Source: Taxillus chinensis (Eukaryota > Streptophyta > Magnoliopsida > Santalales > Loranthaceae). From it: DNA of 64,000 nucleotides. Each line of letters opens with the position of its first letter. The stretch's first letter is position 1. Under the pieces are notes generated by a model. The model was given only the letters and a program-made list of their open reading frames with translations, was not told the origin of the DNA and searched no databases. Shown piece after piece: positions 55,650-64,000 of the stretch. The position numbers and the translations under genes are program-made. The DNA is taken from NCBI GenBank assembly GCA_023512835.1, contig JAKCVP010000033.1:124001-188000 (forward strand), read 5' to 3'.

Positions 55650-56376
55650 CTACGCTGAGTCTTTAATGATACCTTCTGCAAGACCAACCAGATCGTCGCT
55701 GACAACATCGAGCTCTCCAAAGAGATCTTGTAGATATTCGCCCTCGTGGACAGTCATGTAAGCTGCCTTGAACCCAACCCCTTTGCCGACCAGCCTGCAA
55801 ACCACACCCGTCCGTTTCCTTCTTCAGTTTCTGGAATAGCGCAGGGCAGCCTGAGGATCTGGCTTTCCTGTTTTAGAGCTGTCGCTAGACGGATATCCTT
55901 GCTGGAAAGGACACGCCTGCCTTCTGAAATAATGCCACTTTGCTGTGCTCTGCGAATGGTGAGCATCGAAACCTTAACAGATCACGGAGAATGAACATAC
56001 AGCCATAGTCAACCCCAGAACTTGAAGCCGGCGTCACGTAGTTCCGCATTCATTTCGCCAGACGCTGCTGAGCTTCTGGTACTGATCCATAATGTACCCA
56101 ACGTCATCCTCCGACGCGAATGTTCGTGCATTGGTTGCCGACTTGGCTAATGCGATAAATAGTTGTACCAGTGCACCTGAGAATGTGACATATCGGCCGG
56201 ACAGGACAGATAGGTGTACTCCGCTCAGCAACCTCGATCCAGCAGTACGTGAATAACGCAGGATTGACGCCATGCTGCCGTAGCTTGTCACCAAGGCGTG
56301 CTTCCACAGCATTGTCGAGGACCTGGTAAGATGCCAATGTACCCACCAAATCAAAGACAACATACTTTTGAGGCAT
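55650..56376 (-). pseudogene. Decayed HAD-superfamily (haloacid dehalogenase-like) hydrolase
   Basis: The start reads MPQKYVVFDLVGTLASYQVL, a HAD motif I (DxxGT) with the first Asp followed by Leu-Val. After WIEVAE the match continues in another frame (LSVLSGRYVTF and FASEDDVGYIMDQYQKL), then in a third (SGEMNAELRDAGFKFWG), with another shift before LTMA. Further frames hold FQKAGVSFPARISV, the motif-IV-like TGKPDPQAALRYS, and a C-terminal GFKAAYMTVHEGEYLQDLFG. The frame ends at TAG (55650-55652). At least four frame changes and internal stops, with order and spacing kept, indicate a pseudogene. One change could be a normal intron near 56000. Before decay it was probably a cytosolic fungal dehalogenase-like hydrolase of unknown substrate. 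Confidence 0.78.
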
Positions 56377-56563
56377 GTTGGTGTCTTTGCCTCGCGTTAG
56401 AGAGCGACCAGCAATAATGACTGGAATGCCACTATGAAAGAGGAGACTAGTAGACTCGACGTCCTTATGTCAATGTGGCATAGGAGGTACATGACGAGTC
56501 ATTGGTATATCACTCAGCAGGCATTTGCGCTGACGAGGTTGCGGGGGCCACCGCGCCGCATCA

Positions 56564-58804
56564 TCAAGAAGCCCATACTCGGATCGTTCCATCAGCTCCA
56601 GCACTGGCAATCCAGGGTTCCGCTGGATACCAATCGATGTTCAGCACACCCAGACCAGAGGTCGGCGTGTGCCCTCTCAACACCCTCAGTGGTACAATGC
56701 TTGCATTCTCCATGAAGTCGTTGACGACCTTGCCGTGGAAGACCTGGATGACACCATCGTCTGCAGAGTCTGCAAACAGAGGGTAACCACCTTGATGAAA
56801 GGCTGCTGAACGGATTGCCTTGGAGTGGTAGCGTAGTGTCTTGTGCGGGCGTGTCGACAGATCCAGATCCATCCAAAGCAGCTTCTTGTCGAATGTTCCA
56901 ACAATGAGATTGTCGCCACCCGGATGGACGTCAAAGGATGAGATCCATCTGGCTCCCGGTTGGAGGGTCTTCAGTAGCTCCTGTTTTGCAAGGTCGTAGC
57001 TTCGGATCATACGTTGGGTCGCAACGAAAAAGACAGGCCGCGACGGGTGGAATTGCGCTGCCTGAGGCAGACCCTTGAGCTTCCTGAACGGCAGTTGCGT
57101 CAAGTGCTTCGCTAGGACGTGTATCGCTACAGCGTTGCTTTGACCTGAAGGCGAGACAGTCGAGAAGTAGCCGCCTCTGCGATGCCATGATATTTGCTTC
57201 ACAGCAGCCTTCAGTGCTATTTGAACCAAGACTCCACGAGCTTGCAGCTTGGTCGTAGGATGCTGCCATTTTGCGACGGCCTCCTTCACTCCTGCCGGCA
57301 TAGCTGGCGCTGATCCATTCCGTTGGAAGGCGAAGCCTTCTTGTAGAATGTCTCTCGATGCTTGGATAGGGTCATTATCGCCGGTGCTGAAGATAGGGAG
57401 CGCTGGTGCGATCAAGAACACATTCTCGCCCGCGGTCGCGCTCAGGACGAGCGTATCTGTGGAGGGTCTCCACTTGACGACGGATATAGGATCCTGATCC
57501 GAAAGGCGAGCGGACCATAATTTGTATCCGTCTGCGAGGTACCAGATGATGACTTTTCCGTCATCGCCGCCGCTGGCCAAATACTCCCCCCGTGGATCGA
57601 TGGATACTGAGCGTACACGTCCGTCATGGCCGCGAAGCACCATGTCCGGGTGATTCGGGAAAGGTCGAAGTTCTTCAGGGCTTGGTAGCTTAGGCAAAAG
57701 CGACTCAGGGTCAATGTTGAGTTTGCTCCTCCTTACTCGTGGTGCTAGGTAGAGATCCAGACAGCGTTCGAAACGTTCCTTGACGAACTTGTCATACCCA
57801 GGCGTTTTTCTCAGGGAATCATGATCCTGAGGCAGGTACTCCTTATCGCGATCTTCTTCATCCATATCATTCCACGCTTCTATCTCATCATCATCGGGTA
57901 TATACTCTGGTGGCGGGTGGTAACTTTCTTCATATCCGGGCGGTGGTAGCTTTGGGGCAGGGACATTCATAGGATGATCAGCTCGAGGCGCTTCATCAGC
58001 CCAGATGTCGAATCTCTTGACAGTCGTATCCTCATCTTCCTCACGCTCTTCGGGAGGCTTGTATGGTTGGATTCGACCTTCCTTGATAGCCCGCACGATC
58101 TTCATAACCCGCTTGGCCTCGTGCTTTGAGGGGACAAATCTTCGCTTGGGCTCAGGAGCAGCGCTAAGTGGCATCTGCTCCAATTTGCTTGAGAACCACT
58201 CTACCATTTCTGGGTAGGGATCATAATCCTCTTCAGGGGCCTCGTGCCGTGTCAGGCGCTTCAGCACGTCCAGCTCTTCATTACTCAGCTGAAGTGGCTT
58301 TCCCGTTGCTGGGTCTGTCAAGCCCGTCCATCCCTTGGGGAGCTCAATGCTATCCAGCAATGAATCGAGTGCGGCTCCTTTTGCAGGCCGCATGATTTTC
58401 TTGCCGTTGACATCGTACCCAATGTGTGGATACGAATCGTAGAAAGATAGAGGGATGTTTCCAATTGTGTTCTCCACTTCTCGCGCGTCCGAGTCGTCCG
58501 AGTCGTAATTTGGCTCAATGTCAGGGTAAATATATCTTAGATTGCCGTTGGCGTCTTTCACGACGCGCACTTCATCCTTCTCTTCAGGGAAAAGCTCATC
58601 TCCAGAGAGCTCCAGCTGGTCAGCTTCGGCGCTGGTTGCGGAAGAGTGGTCGTCTTCGCTCTCATTCTCGCTTTCATCGTCGCTTTGGGAGAGGATCTGG
58701 TTCAAAGGACCATTGCCTAGCTCATCATAAGGTGCAGCGTTGCTAGAGCTAGGTGAGTCTCGAGTAACAGCTTTTCGCTTGCGGCTGCCATTGACAAGGG
58801 ACAT
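56564..58804 (-). CDS. ERB1: Ribosome biogenesis protein ERB1 (BOP1)
   Basis: A single exon encodes 746 aa. An acidic Ser/Asp/Glu-rich N-terminus (about 25-75) precedes the BOP1NT domain (about 100-370), seen in [34 protein letters not shown] and [11 protein letters not shown]40 repeats follow (about 390-746), such as [20 protein letters not shown] and [12 protein letters not shown], ending [11 protein letters not shown]. Erb1 bridges Nop7 and Ytm1 in the PeBoW complex, needed for 27S pre-rRNA processing and 60S assembly in the nucleolus. The length and domain order are normal. It is divergent from an AflR-like regulator. Confidence 0.95.
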   Translation of the reverse strand: MSLVNGSRKRKAVTRDSPSSSNAAPYDELGNGPLNQILSQSDDESENESEDDHSSATSAEADQLELSGDELFPEEKDEVRVVKDANGNLRYIYPDIEPNYDSDDSDAREVENTIGNIPLSFYDSYPHIGYDVNGKKIMRPAKGAALDSLLDSIELPKGWTGLTDPATGKPLQLSNEELDVLKRLTRHEAPEEDYDPYPEMVEWFSSKLEQMPLSAAPEPKRRFVPSKHEAKRVMKIVRAIKEGRIQPYKPPEEREEDEDTTVKRFDIWADEAPRADHPMNVPAPKLPPPGYEESYHPPPEYIPDDDEIEAWNDMDEEDRDKEYLPQDHDSLRKTPGYDKFVKERFERCLDLYLAPRVRRSKLNIDPESLLPKLPSPEELRPFPNHPDMVLRGHDGRVRSVSIDPRGEYLASGGDDGKVIIWYLADGYKLWSARLSDQDPISVVKWRPSTDTLVLSATAGENVFLIAPALPIFSTGDNDPIQASRDILQEGFAFQRNGSAPAMPAGVKEAVAKWQHPTTKLQARGVLVQIALKAAVKQISWHRRGGYFSTVSPSGQSNAVAIHVLAKHLTQLPFRKLKGLPQAAQFHPSRPVFFVATQRMIRSYDLAKQELLKTLQPGARWISSFDVHPGGDNLIVGTFDKKLLWMDLDLSTRPHKTLRYHSKAIRSAAFHQGGYPLFADSADDGVIQVFHGKVVNDFMENASIVPLRVLRGHTPTSGLGVLNIDWYPAEPWIASAGADGTIRVWAS

Positions 58805-59191
58805 TTGATCGGGGGTTAATCAAGGAATGCTCGAGTATGCACAATTACTGAGCACTTGGGATAGAAGAGTAACACAAGTCCTGGCGTTTGGCAGCTGGAG
58901 CTGGAATGATTATGCTTCTTCGATCACAGAAGTTTTTTTGATAAACTCGTCGGGGTTAGCGCCGACTCCCCCGACACTAGGCTACTTCTGTTCATAACCT
59001 CGCGTCACGGCGACATCAACCGCTTGGCTGTCCTGGCGTGCCTGGGGCCGTAGACTCGCTGCACTCACACATGGAACTACACGATCCCAGCTTCGACGCT
59101 TATTCTAGTCAGATACCGAGCTCACTTTAGTGCTGAGATAGCGATAGTCCCTTGCCAAAATCATCGCCCTCGGATTGTGGTGCATGTCTAC
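58805..59191. promoter_or_regulatory. Divergent promoter (ERB1 / AflR-like regulator)
   Basis: 387 bp between start codons; no other gene. Confidence 0.5.
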
Positions 59192-60508
59192 ATGAATGTT
59201 CGAGGCTCAAGACCACTGACGAGGGGTCACCGAGGAACACAAAGTGCCTCACGACGCTCATGCGAGCAATGCCGTGAGTAATTGCAGAATGTGTCTGCGC
59301 GCTTTGGCTAATGATGGTACACAGGCCGTCGCAAGGTCAAGTGTTCAGGTGAAGCAGATGGCTGCTTGAGGTGTAAGCATGAGGGTGTACAATGTTTCTA
59401 CGCTTCGAAGAAGACTATGGGTCGGCCCAGAAACCATTCATGTCTCCCGAGGCAATCAACGGAGCGAAGCACAACTTCTCAGTCTACTGCAAATGTGAAC
59501 GAGCCAGCGCCGCAAATTAGGCATGTAGGTCATATGGAACAGAGCGACCAGCTTGTTCCGGACCTTGCCGCGATATCGAACGCCTTGGTTGATCTCCAAG
59601 TCCCTCCTCATAGGTACACGGCAGACCCATATGGACGCACTATGGCGACTGACTTGAATAGTGAAAGATCGCACCACTCACAAGACCAAGCACGGCCAGC
59701 AGTGACCGCAGGCCAGACCTTCGAAGCGCTCAAAATGGGAGCGTCGTCATGCTCGTGCCTAGCATCTGTTTGTTTCCCAAATGACATCTGGCCAACTGCA
59801 AGCTTACTGACTTCGACATGCGAAGATGTATCTTTCTACGGCAGGCCTGCAGTCCATGGACACCGTCTCCTTTCCCTTCGCTCTTGGGCCAATCAAAGTT
59901 GCAATGAGCGCAGCAAATGAAATCTTGAGATGCCAGCTCTGTATGGAGAGCGAATTATCCGGAGGTCAGAATCAGATGTTGCTCAACGTCTTGTTCCTCG
60001 GCATTGCGCACGCTTTCGAGCTACTGCTCAAGAGCATTAATGCTGAAGCAGTCCAGCTTCGCGCTGACGATGCAACGAAGCTAATGGCAATTGGTGACAC
60101 ATCTTTTGAATCTCTGCACTTCCATACTGGTCAGCCTAATTGCCCAGGGAAGCTCGAGGTAGAGATGCCTGCAGATGATTGGCAGGCGCTGGCCCGTCGA
60201 ATTGTGAACAATGAGATTTTCGGGACCAGTAGCAAGATGCAGACATTGGAAAAGATGTCGATCCAGTTCACCGAGCGACAGCGTCGGCTGCACGAGAGCA
60301 GGCATGGGCCAGCTCAAGTCCAGCATGATCATCATGATCAGTACGGGGACATTGGGATCGAACAGCATATTCCAGCGCCCGCAGAGGACTATCTCTGCGT
60401 TCAAATGGCCAAGGTGTGTAGCAATAGTTGTCGTTCCCGATTACCGCTGACACTCGATAGTTCATCAGTCAGCGAATTAACATGCTCCGAGAGCTTCAGG
60501 CGGCGTGA
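59192..60508 (+). CDS. Zn2Cys6 regulator, AflR-like
   Basis: Four exons: 59192-59273, 59325-59767, 59826-60413 and 60461-60508, giving 386 aa. The introns are 51, 58 and 47 nt, two with CTGAC-type branch sites. The zinc cluster crosses the first splice: Cys24, Cys27, Cys34, Cys41, Cys44 and Cys51 (RRSCEQCRRRKVKCSGEADG then CLRCKHEGVQC). A basic linker KKTMGRPRNH follows, and the C-terminal half has the AflR-family CSCLAS block, ILRCQLCMESE and the closing KFISQRINMLRELQAA produced by the last splice. Such proteins usually control secondary-metabolite clusters, but no synthase is near. The stop is 12 bp from the convergent RAD10 stop. Confidence 0.85.
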
Positions 60509-60520
60509 GGTCGAGTGATG

Positions 60521-61645
60521 CTAACCTCCTTGGCGAAGCTTAGCCAGCGCTGCCTGTATACCTTCGCTTGGCTTGTATTCCTCTGTTAGCTTCTTTGGCG
60601 GTGGCTTTGTAGCTATCTTAGAAGTGTTTAGTGGTGTAGCAGACGCTTCCATCATGGCCGCTAGCTCATCATCGTCAGGCTCAGGTCCTATACTTGCGTT
60701 CACGTCTGTACGCTGCGCAGATGTAGCGAGCTCAGACGTTGCCGGTACCATGCTCAGAGGTATTGCAGACGCGATGCCCATGCGCACAGCATCCTGACTA
60801 GTCCGGGAGTTGTTCGCCTCCATTCTCCCTCCCGATGCAGTTGGTAGCCCGCGCCTTGCAGCTGCCCGTTTGAGGCGAAATGGCTCGCGCACCGTAGTGC
60901 ACCAGCGCTGTACCTTCTTCTCGCCCCATCCTGGCACTGTAGCGACTTCTTCTGGCGTGGCGTTTATTGCCCTCCTCAAGCTACCAAACACAGAGATGAG
61001 GCTGATTGCATCTGGCTTGTTGATACCGCGAGGCTCGGTAATGAAATCGACTAGCTTGTCAGAGTACGTGGTGGACTGATGAGCACGAATACTGGTCGGG
61101 GCTGCGTTTTCAAACGACTTGTATAATTCCAGGTACCGACCGGCTTCTTGCGCCGACCAGCAGAGTATAACAGTGACGTTGTTTACAATTGATGTCTTTG
61201 TCAATTCTTTGATTGGCTGCTCGTGATTTTCAATGTCGACCATTGTTAGAACGATGCGAAGCTGGTACTTGCCAGCAAGTCCCCGGATACGTGTGTAGAT
61301 ATACTCCGGGTGAAGGCGATGGTACTTCAAGGATAGGAATAAGGCGCATGTGGTTTGACCCAAAACAAAGTCTGCTGGGATGTCGGAATACTCCCATGGC
61401 ACTGCTGAGATGCTCTTCAGAATCGGATTGCCGTTCTGTCTGGCAGATACCAGGATGGAGCTACCGGAGCCACGTGCTGGAAGTGTCTGAGGCTTTGGTT
61501 GCTGTACCTTTGGTATCTGACCAGATGACGCAGCAGATGCTGGTGCTGGCGCACTTCGTGGCGGGGGAGCATCCAAGCGCGGCCCGCGCCTCTTCTCCAC
61601 GGCATCAAGGGCAGCTGCAAACGAAGCATCGTCGTCGTCGTCCAT
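60521..61645 (-). CDS. RAD10: DNA repair protein RAD10/ERCC1
   Basis: A single exon encodes 374 aa. After an acidic, Pro/Ala-rich N-terminus, the central domain is seen at about 65-200 (ILVSARQNGNPILKSISAVP, ALFLSLKYHRLHPEYIYTRI). The helix-hairpin-helix pair lies at about 208-255 (FGSLRRAINATPEEVATVPG, WGEKKVQRW). Rad10 is the non-catalytic partner of Rad1/XPF in the structure-specific endonuclease for nucleotide excision repair, interstrand crosslinks and single-strand annealing. A C-terminal tail of about 115 residues extends past the HhH domain and is Ser/Thr/Ala-rich, longer than in yeast. Confidence 0.94.
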   Translation of the reverse strand: MDDDDDASFAAALDAVEKRRGPRLDAPPPRSAPAPASAASSGQIPKVQQPKPQTLPARGSGSSILVSARQNGNPILKSISAVPWEYSDIPADFVLGQTTCALFLSLKYHRLHPEYIYTRIRGLAGKYQLRIVLTMVDIENHEQPIKELTKTSIVNNVTVILCWSAQEAGRYLELYKSFENAAPTSIRAHQSTTYSDKLVDFITEPRGINKPDAISLISVFGSLRRAINATPEEVATVPGWGEKKVQRWCTTVREPFRLKRAAARRGLPTASGGRMEANNSRTSQDAVRMGIASAIPLSMVPATSELATSAQRTDVNASIGPEPDDDELAAMMEASATPLNTSKIATKPPPKKLTEEYKPSEGIQAALAKLRQGG

Positions 61646-62063
61646 GATTTTGCATGGGCAACGATTATGGCACTATGGGTTTGGTGCACTCGCGTGAAAG
61701 ACGTCGCGTAGCGCGGGTAGATGCGCAATGATTAGGGTTTGAACCCTTGCTATCTGACTACTCCTCCTCCATCATCGTTCCATCCAGAACTCTTCACTCT
61801 GCACGGTCAGCAGCCAACGTCAACAGGCAAACAACATCGCGGACCATCCCATACAGATAGCTTCCAGTCCACTGGTTCTCGCGCTCGTAGACCGAGAGGG
61901 TGCTGACACTCAGGGGCCTGTTTGCCCGCCCGCGCCGAGCGCTCCTGCCTCAAGCCTTGGAGAGCCCTCACTTTGCGCGACTACTTCATACCTGACGAAG
62001 GCCGCCCACCCTTGACGCGCATCGCATCACGCTCCTTAATCACCTCAAGCTACGGCGCAACCT
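61646..62063. promoter_or_regulatory. Divergent promoter (RAD10 / MED19)
   Basis: 418 bp between start codons, C/T-rich toward the MED19 start; no gene. Confidence 0.5.
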
Positions 62064-63271
62064 ATGTCCGACCTCTCCAGGGCTCAAGAAACTTCTGCAC
62101 ACCCTGAAGCGTCCTCTACACTGTCTCAATACTCTACGGGTCCGAATAAGAATTCCAACCTCTTGCGCCGCGCCCACCAGGGCCCCTCCTCTCCACCTCT
62201 CTCTCCAGATCATACTATTCCGCTCCATGCCTCTGCATTCCCCTACCCATCCGCCTCGATCTTGACCCCACCCTCGATCGAGTCGTCCGTCATGGACCCT
62301 CCCTCAAGAGTACCTTCTCAAGATCACGTGGGCGACTCTAACATGGCCAGCTCTACATCGGCTTCCTCACAGCGCTCTGTCTCTCTGAAGCGGAAGATGG
62401 ATGCGGAGTCGTCCTTTGACGAGTCAATCGCAAAGCGACCCCGCAATGATCTCGAGCTTCCTCCTGCCCCATTGTTTGAATGGAATGACGAACGTAAGTG
62501 TACTTATGCATGTTCGTTGGTAAGCGAGAACGATCCTGTTAACATTAGAATTCAGCAACACAGGCCGTTCAGCCAGACGTGACACGGGATCTTGTGAAGA
62601 TGTATAATCTTGAAGCCACAGCTAGTAAATACTACCGCAAGAATGAGTTGGGTGAAAAGGTCAACAAGTTGCGCAAGTCATACGTCAGCAAAGTCAAAGA
62701 CCTTCCAGGCAATCCAGACACCGAGAAACGCCCTGGTGAACTTTTCAATATAATGGAAGCTCGCGAGGAAGACTTCAATAACCTGCGGAGAACAGGCAAG
62801 GACGTTGCCGACGGCCTTCCAGATTCCTACCTTGCAAAGCTTGATCGCGCTTTGACACTCAAACCCGGAAAACTCCCAAGTGGTGTCGAGGATTATCAGT
62901 GGAAGAAGTATCTTGGGATCGATGACACGGGAAAGGCTCCGACTGTTTCGCAATCGTTCAACCAGCCCGCTCGCCCGAACTTGCCTGCTACACAAGCCAT
63001 ACACTCGAACGTATCGTCGCCCAATCCATCCAACCCTCGTTCCATGCGCAAGAACGTGAAGCGCAAATACAACGACGGCTCTTTTGAAGGATACGCCGAA
63101 GCCTATGGTGACGATTCAGATACACCTTTAGCTGAGCTCCACGACGAAGATGGTGCAGCTCGCAAGAAGAATCGTCCACGCAAAGTAGGATCCAGCCCCT
63201 CAAAGGCTGCACAAGACACGGGTTCCACCACGCGACGTCGCATCTATAAGTCAGCTGAAGCTGACTCTTGA
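62064..63271 (+). CDS. ROX3: Mediator subunit 19 (MED19/ROX3)
   Basis: Exons 62064-62493 and 62556-63271 are joined over a 62-nt intron (GTAAGT..ATTCAG), giving 381 aa. The N-terminus is Ser/Pro/Thr-rich. The Rox3 core crosses the splice: SLKRKMDAESSFDESIAKRP, then PDVTRDLVKMYNLEATASKY, GEKVNKLRKSYVSKVKDLPG and the acidic-basic DRALTLKPGKLPSGVEDYQW. The C-terminus is a basic region (RSMRKNVKRKYNDGSFEGY) with a KKNRPRK stretch. Rox3 sits in the Mediator head/middle interface and links sequence-specific activators to RNA polymerase II. Domain order and size match fungal Med19. Met at 62064 is taken; Met at 62292 is an alternative. Confidence 0.92.
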
Positions 63272-64000
63272 AGTTAGATACGCGCGCATACGTGTTGGTC
63301 CCGATGGGCTTCCGCGCCTCTCCCACTATTTTTTGTTGACTATGATGCTAACGAGTAGTAGGACTTTAACGACAGCTCACGGACTGTAGGCGGCAATGTG
63401 CATCACTATTCTGGTTCACCACCCGTGAGCCTTACGTCTGGCGGCGGCGGCTATTCACAACGATAACATCTGCTCCCCCAACTCACGGCCTTTTTTGCTC
63501 ATTTTGCTGCGATCAAATCAACCGATTTGCGTTGCTCTTGCTATTCGAGGAGGATACCCGAAGAGAGCAAACAGAGCAGCTGGTCACGTTACACATGATT
63601 TTGCTTTTTGTTGTTTTGTTGTTACCTTTTGCTGCCATTAACATGCATTAGCGAGGTGTTGGGGCAAAATCAATGGCTCGCACGGTGTCACGGGCGAATT
63701 TCTGCGGGTCAGCTTGATTACGGTATCAGGTTCCAAAGTTTCTGCGGTTTCCTTTTTTTTTTTGCTTTGGCTAGTTCTTTGCTGTTGGTGCAGATCAATA
63801 TTGGATGCTGGCGGTTCGTCGCCAGGGCACTGACTGCAGTGCATTGATGAAAGGACGGAAAGTTGTGTTGATTTCTGGCTGCGTTTGCTGTGCCTTTCAA
63901 AGCTGCGAATGGGAATGAGGAATGGGCGGGGTGGGGATCCAGATATGTGGAATGGATCAACCTCCTTCGAGAACGCTTTGGGGCCTCTACTTACCCTTGC
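63272..64000. other. Intergenic to the window edge
   Basis: The 3' flank of MED19 holds an AT-rich T-tract near 63751-63764. No gene is supported up to the edge. Confidence 0.5.

Noticed and set aside
1..64000. tRNA, rRNA, CRISPR or transposon sequence
   Set aside because: No tRNA A/B-box pair, no direct-repeat array, and no transposase, reverse transcriptase or terminal repeats were seen by eye.

Overview
The window is nuclear DNA from a filamentous ascomycete (Pezizomycotina; the class cannot be fixed from sequence alone, Dothideomycetes is a guess). The grounds are short introns of about 40-115 nt with GT..AG ends and CTGAC/CTAAC branch sites, pyrimidine-rich 5' leaders, five regulators or hydrolases of typically fungal families, and orthologues of yeast BUD7/BCH1, NGT1, MAC1, PMP3, CUS2, ERB1, RAD10 and ROX3. 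I re-derived exon joins by hand. Unless an entry says otherwise, each multi-exon model closes in frame. No transposon, CRISPR array, tRNA or rRNA was seen.

Layout. 1-16 kb: a 5'-partial RING/LON protein, a five-exon exomer ChAPs protein, two MFS transporters, a coiled-coil protein, a previously easy-to-miss 67-residue gene and a kelch protein. 17-27 kb: an unresolved small locus, then three members of the N-acetylglucosamine (GlcNAc) utilisation pathway side by side: GlcNAc kinase, an NGT1-type transporter and glucosamine-6-phosphate deaminase. The pathway would be import, phosphorylation, deacetylation and deamination to fructose-6-phosphate. The deacetylase (DAC1) is not in the window. The deaminase start codon appears to be split by an intron (AT|G).

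27-36 kb: a membrane protein, the EFM7 methyltransferase divergent from a MAC1-type copper regulator, BMT6 rRNA methyltransferase, PMP3 and an arylamine N-acetyltransferase. 36-47 kb: a large CFEM-like single-pass membrane protein, CUS2/Tat-SF1, an asparagine-synthetase-like protein, a short-chain dehydrogenase and an HSL-type esterase. 47-54 kb: an acyl-CoA dehydrogenase flanked by two Zn2Cys6 regulators, one resembling the FarA/CTF1-beta fatty-acid regulators. This suggests a small lipid-catabolism neighbourhood.

55.6-56.4 kb: a decayed HAD-type hydrolase pseudogene with several frameshifts. 56.5-63.3 kb: ERB1, an AflR-like Zn2Cys6 regulator, RAD10/ERCC1 and Mediator MED19/ROX3. Most of the window is housekeeping. 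The most distinctive points are the deacetylase-less GlcNAc cluster with its split start codon, the HAD pseudogene, the hidden 67-aa gene and the CFEM protein whose intron retention would give a short isoform.
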